The notes beneath the pieces are model-generated. The model had not been told where the DNA came from. It saw only the letters and a list, made by a program, of their open reading frames with translations, and did not search any database. A program made the translations under genes and the position numbers. A stretch of DNA of 53,993 nucleotides from CBDCBA01 sp965214125. Its GTDB lineage: Bacteria; Planctomycetota; Phycisphaerae; Tepidisphaerales; Tepidisphaeraceae. The stretch lies in the NCBI GenBank assembly GCA_965214125.1, contig CBDCBA010000002.1:1-53993 (forward strand), given 5' to 3'. Positions 53,382 through 53,993 of the stretch are shown here, piece after piece (position 1 is the stretch's first letter; the number at the start of each line of letters is the position of its first letter).

Positions 53382-53993
53382 ATGTCCCTCGACCCGAACG
53401 ATCTCGCCCTCGACGCCGACGGCCGCTTCAGCGCCGGGGCGGGCGTCCACTGGCACGAGGGGGCAGTTCCTGCAGCCCCATCACTTCCAGGCGTTGCAAC
53501 GCCACGTCGGCGACGCGATGGGCGTCGAACGCTCCTGGCTGATGGCCTACCCGTACGGGCTGGCGCAGCTCGAGGTCTCCGCCGACGCCCTGGCCAACTG
53601 GCGACTCGACGTGCGCCGGTTGCGCGCCGTAATGCCCGGCGGGCGCGTGATCGACGTACCGGGCAACGCCGAACTGCCGCCGCTCGATTTGAAGGGCCGC
53701 TTCGACCCCAATGGCGACCCGCTGACGCTCTACCTCGCCGTGCCCACGTTCCACGCCGACCGCGCTAATGCGGTGGGGGCGTCGGCCCTCGCCGAAGAGG
53801 AGGACGAGGACGAGCTGGCCGACCCCGAGGACGACTTCGAGGCCACCGGCGAGAACGAGGGGGCCGCCGCGGCGGGCGAGCGACGGGCATGGCTGGTCCG
53901 CCAGGTCCGCCACGCCGACGAAAACACCGGCGACAATGCCCAGGCCATCCTCGTGCGCCGGCTCAACGCCCGGCTGATCGCCCACGGCGAGGA
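53382..53993 (+). CDS. tssK: TssK T6SS baseplate subunit, frameshifted, partial
   Basis: From the ATG at 53382 the frame reads GAGVHWHEGA; TssK proteins have VHWHEGQFLQPHHFQ at this point. The QFLQPHHFQALQRHVGD part is found in the next frame, with later LYLAVPTFHADRA, so one G too many is present in the G run at 53459-53463. It is either a sequencing error, a real mutation or phase variation. The gene runs off the window. Confidence 0.85.

Overview
The window is very GC-rich bacterial DNA. It holds a tandem array of integrated phage-type elements (about 1-45000) followed by host chromosome (about 45881-53993). The host genes fit a planctomycete, possibly Phycisphaerae: a sulfatase, a YkgJ-type cysteine-cluster protein and a type VI secretion (T6SS) locus with kinase-like companions. 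That placement is inference from gene style; there is no rRNA here to test it.

Element 1 (window start to about 20978) is an HK97-type siphophage prophage whose left end lies outside the window. Leftward it encodes integrase, a Panacea-type antitoxin with a membrane protein, a divergent repressor, early genes, a replication gene carrying an internal iteron-like array, HNH endonuclease, terminase, portal, protease, capsid, head-tail connectors, tail tube, gpG/gpGT chaperones with a lambda-type slippery heptamer, and a partial tape measure. Element 2 (about 20979-39649, 18.7 kb) lies between two 53-bp direct repeats, each a copy of the 3' part of a tRNA-Tyr. It has its own integrase, repressor, primase, D5-like helicase, a TopoVI-A/Spo11-like protein, HigB toxin, NYN nuclease, and a tail-initiation module (chaperone, tape measure, two further proteins). 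I recognise no terminase, portal or capsid in it, so it may be a phage satellite. Element 3 (about 39650-44990) is a decayed relative of element 2: chaperone, tape measure, and primase-helicase remnants with frameshifts and deletions, cut off on the right by a degenerate insertion sequence.

Two copies of one 855-bp IS5-type element, same length and apparently identical, interrupt the tape measure genes of elements 2 and 3. Both sit in CTAG, as does the third, degenerate IS at the prophage-chromosome junction, which abuts the rsmD stop codon.

The chromosome then carries rsmD and a sulfatase (leftward), and rightward a YkgJ-like gene and a T6SS cluster: a large unknown protein, a TssJ-like lipoprotein, a pseudokinase, a large acidic/proline-rich protein, and tssK, which has an apparent one-base frameshift in a G run. 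Almost all phage genes read leftward in overlapping ATGA-type operons; only the repressors and one cargo gene read rightward.
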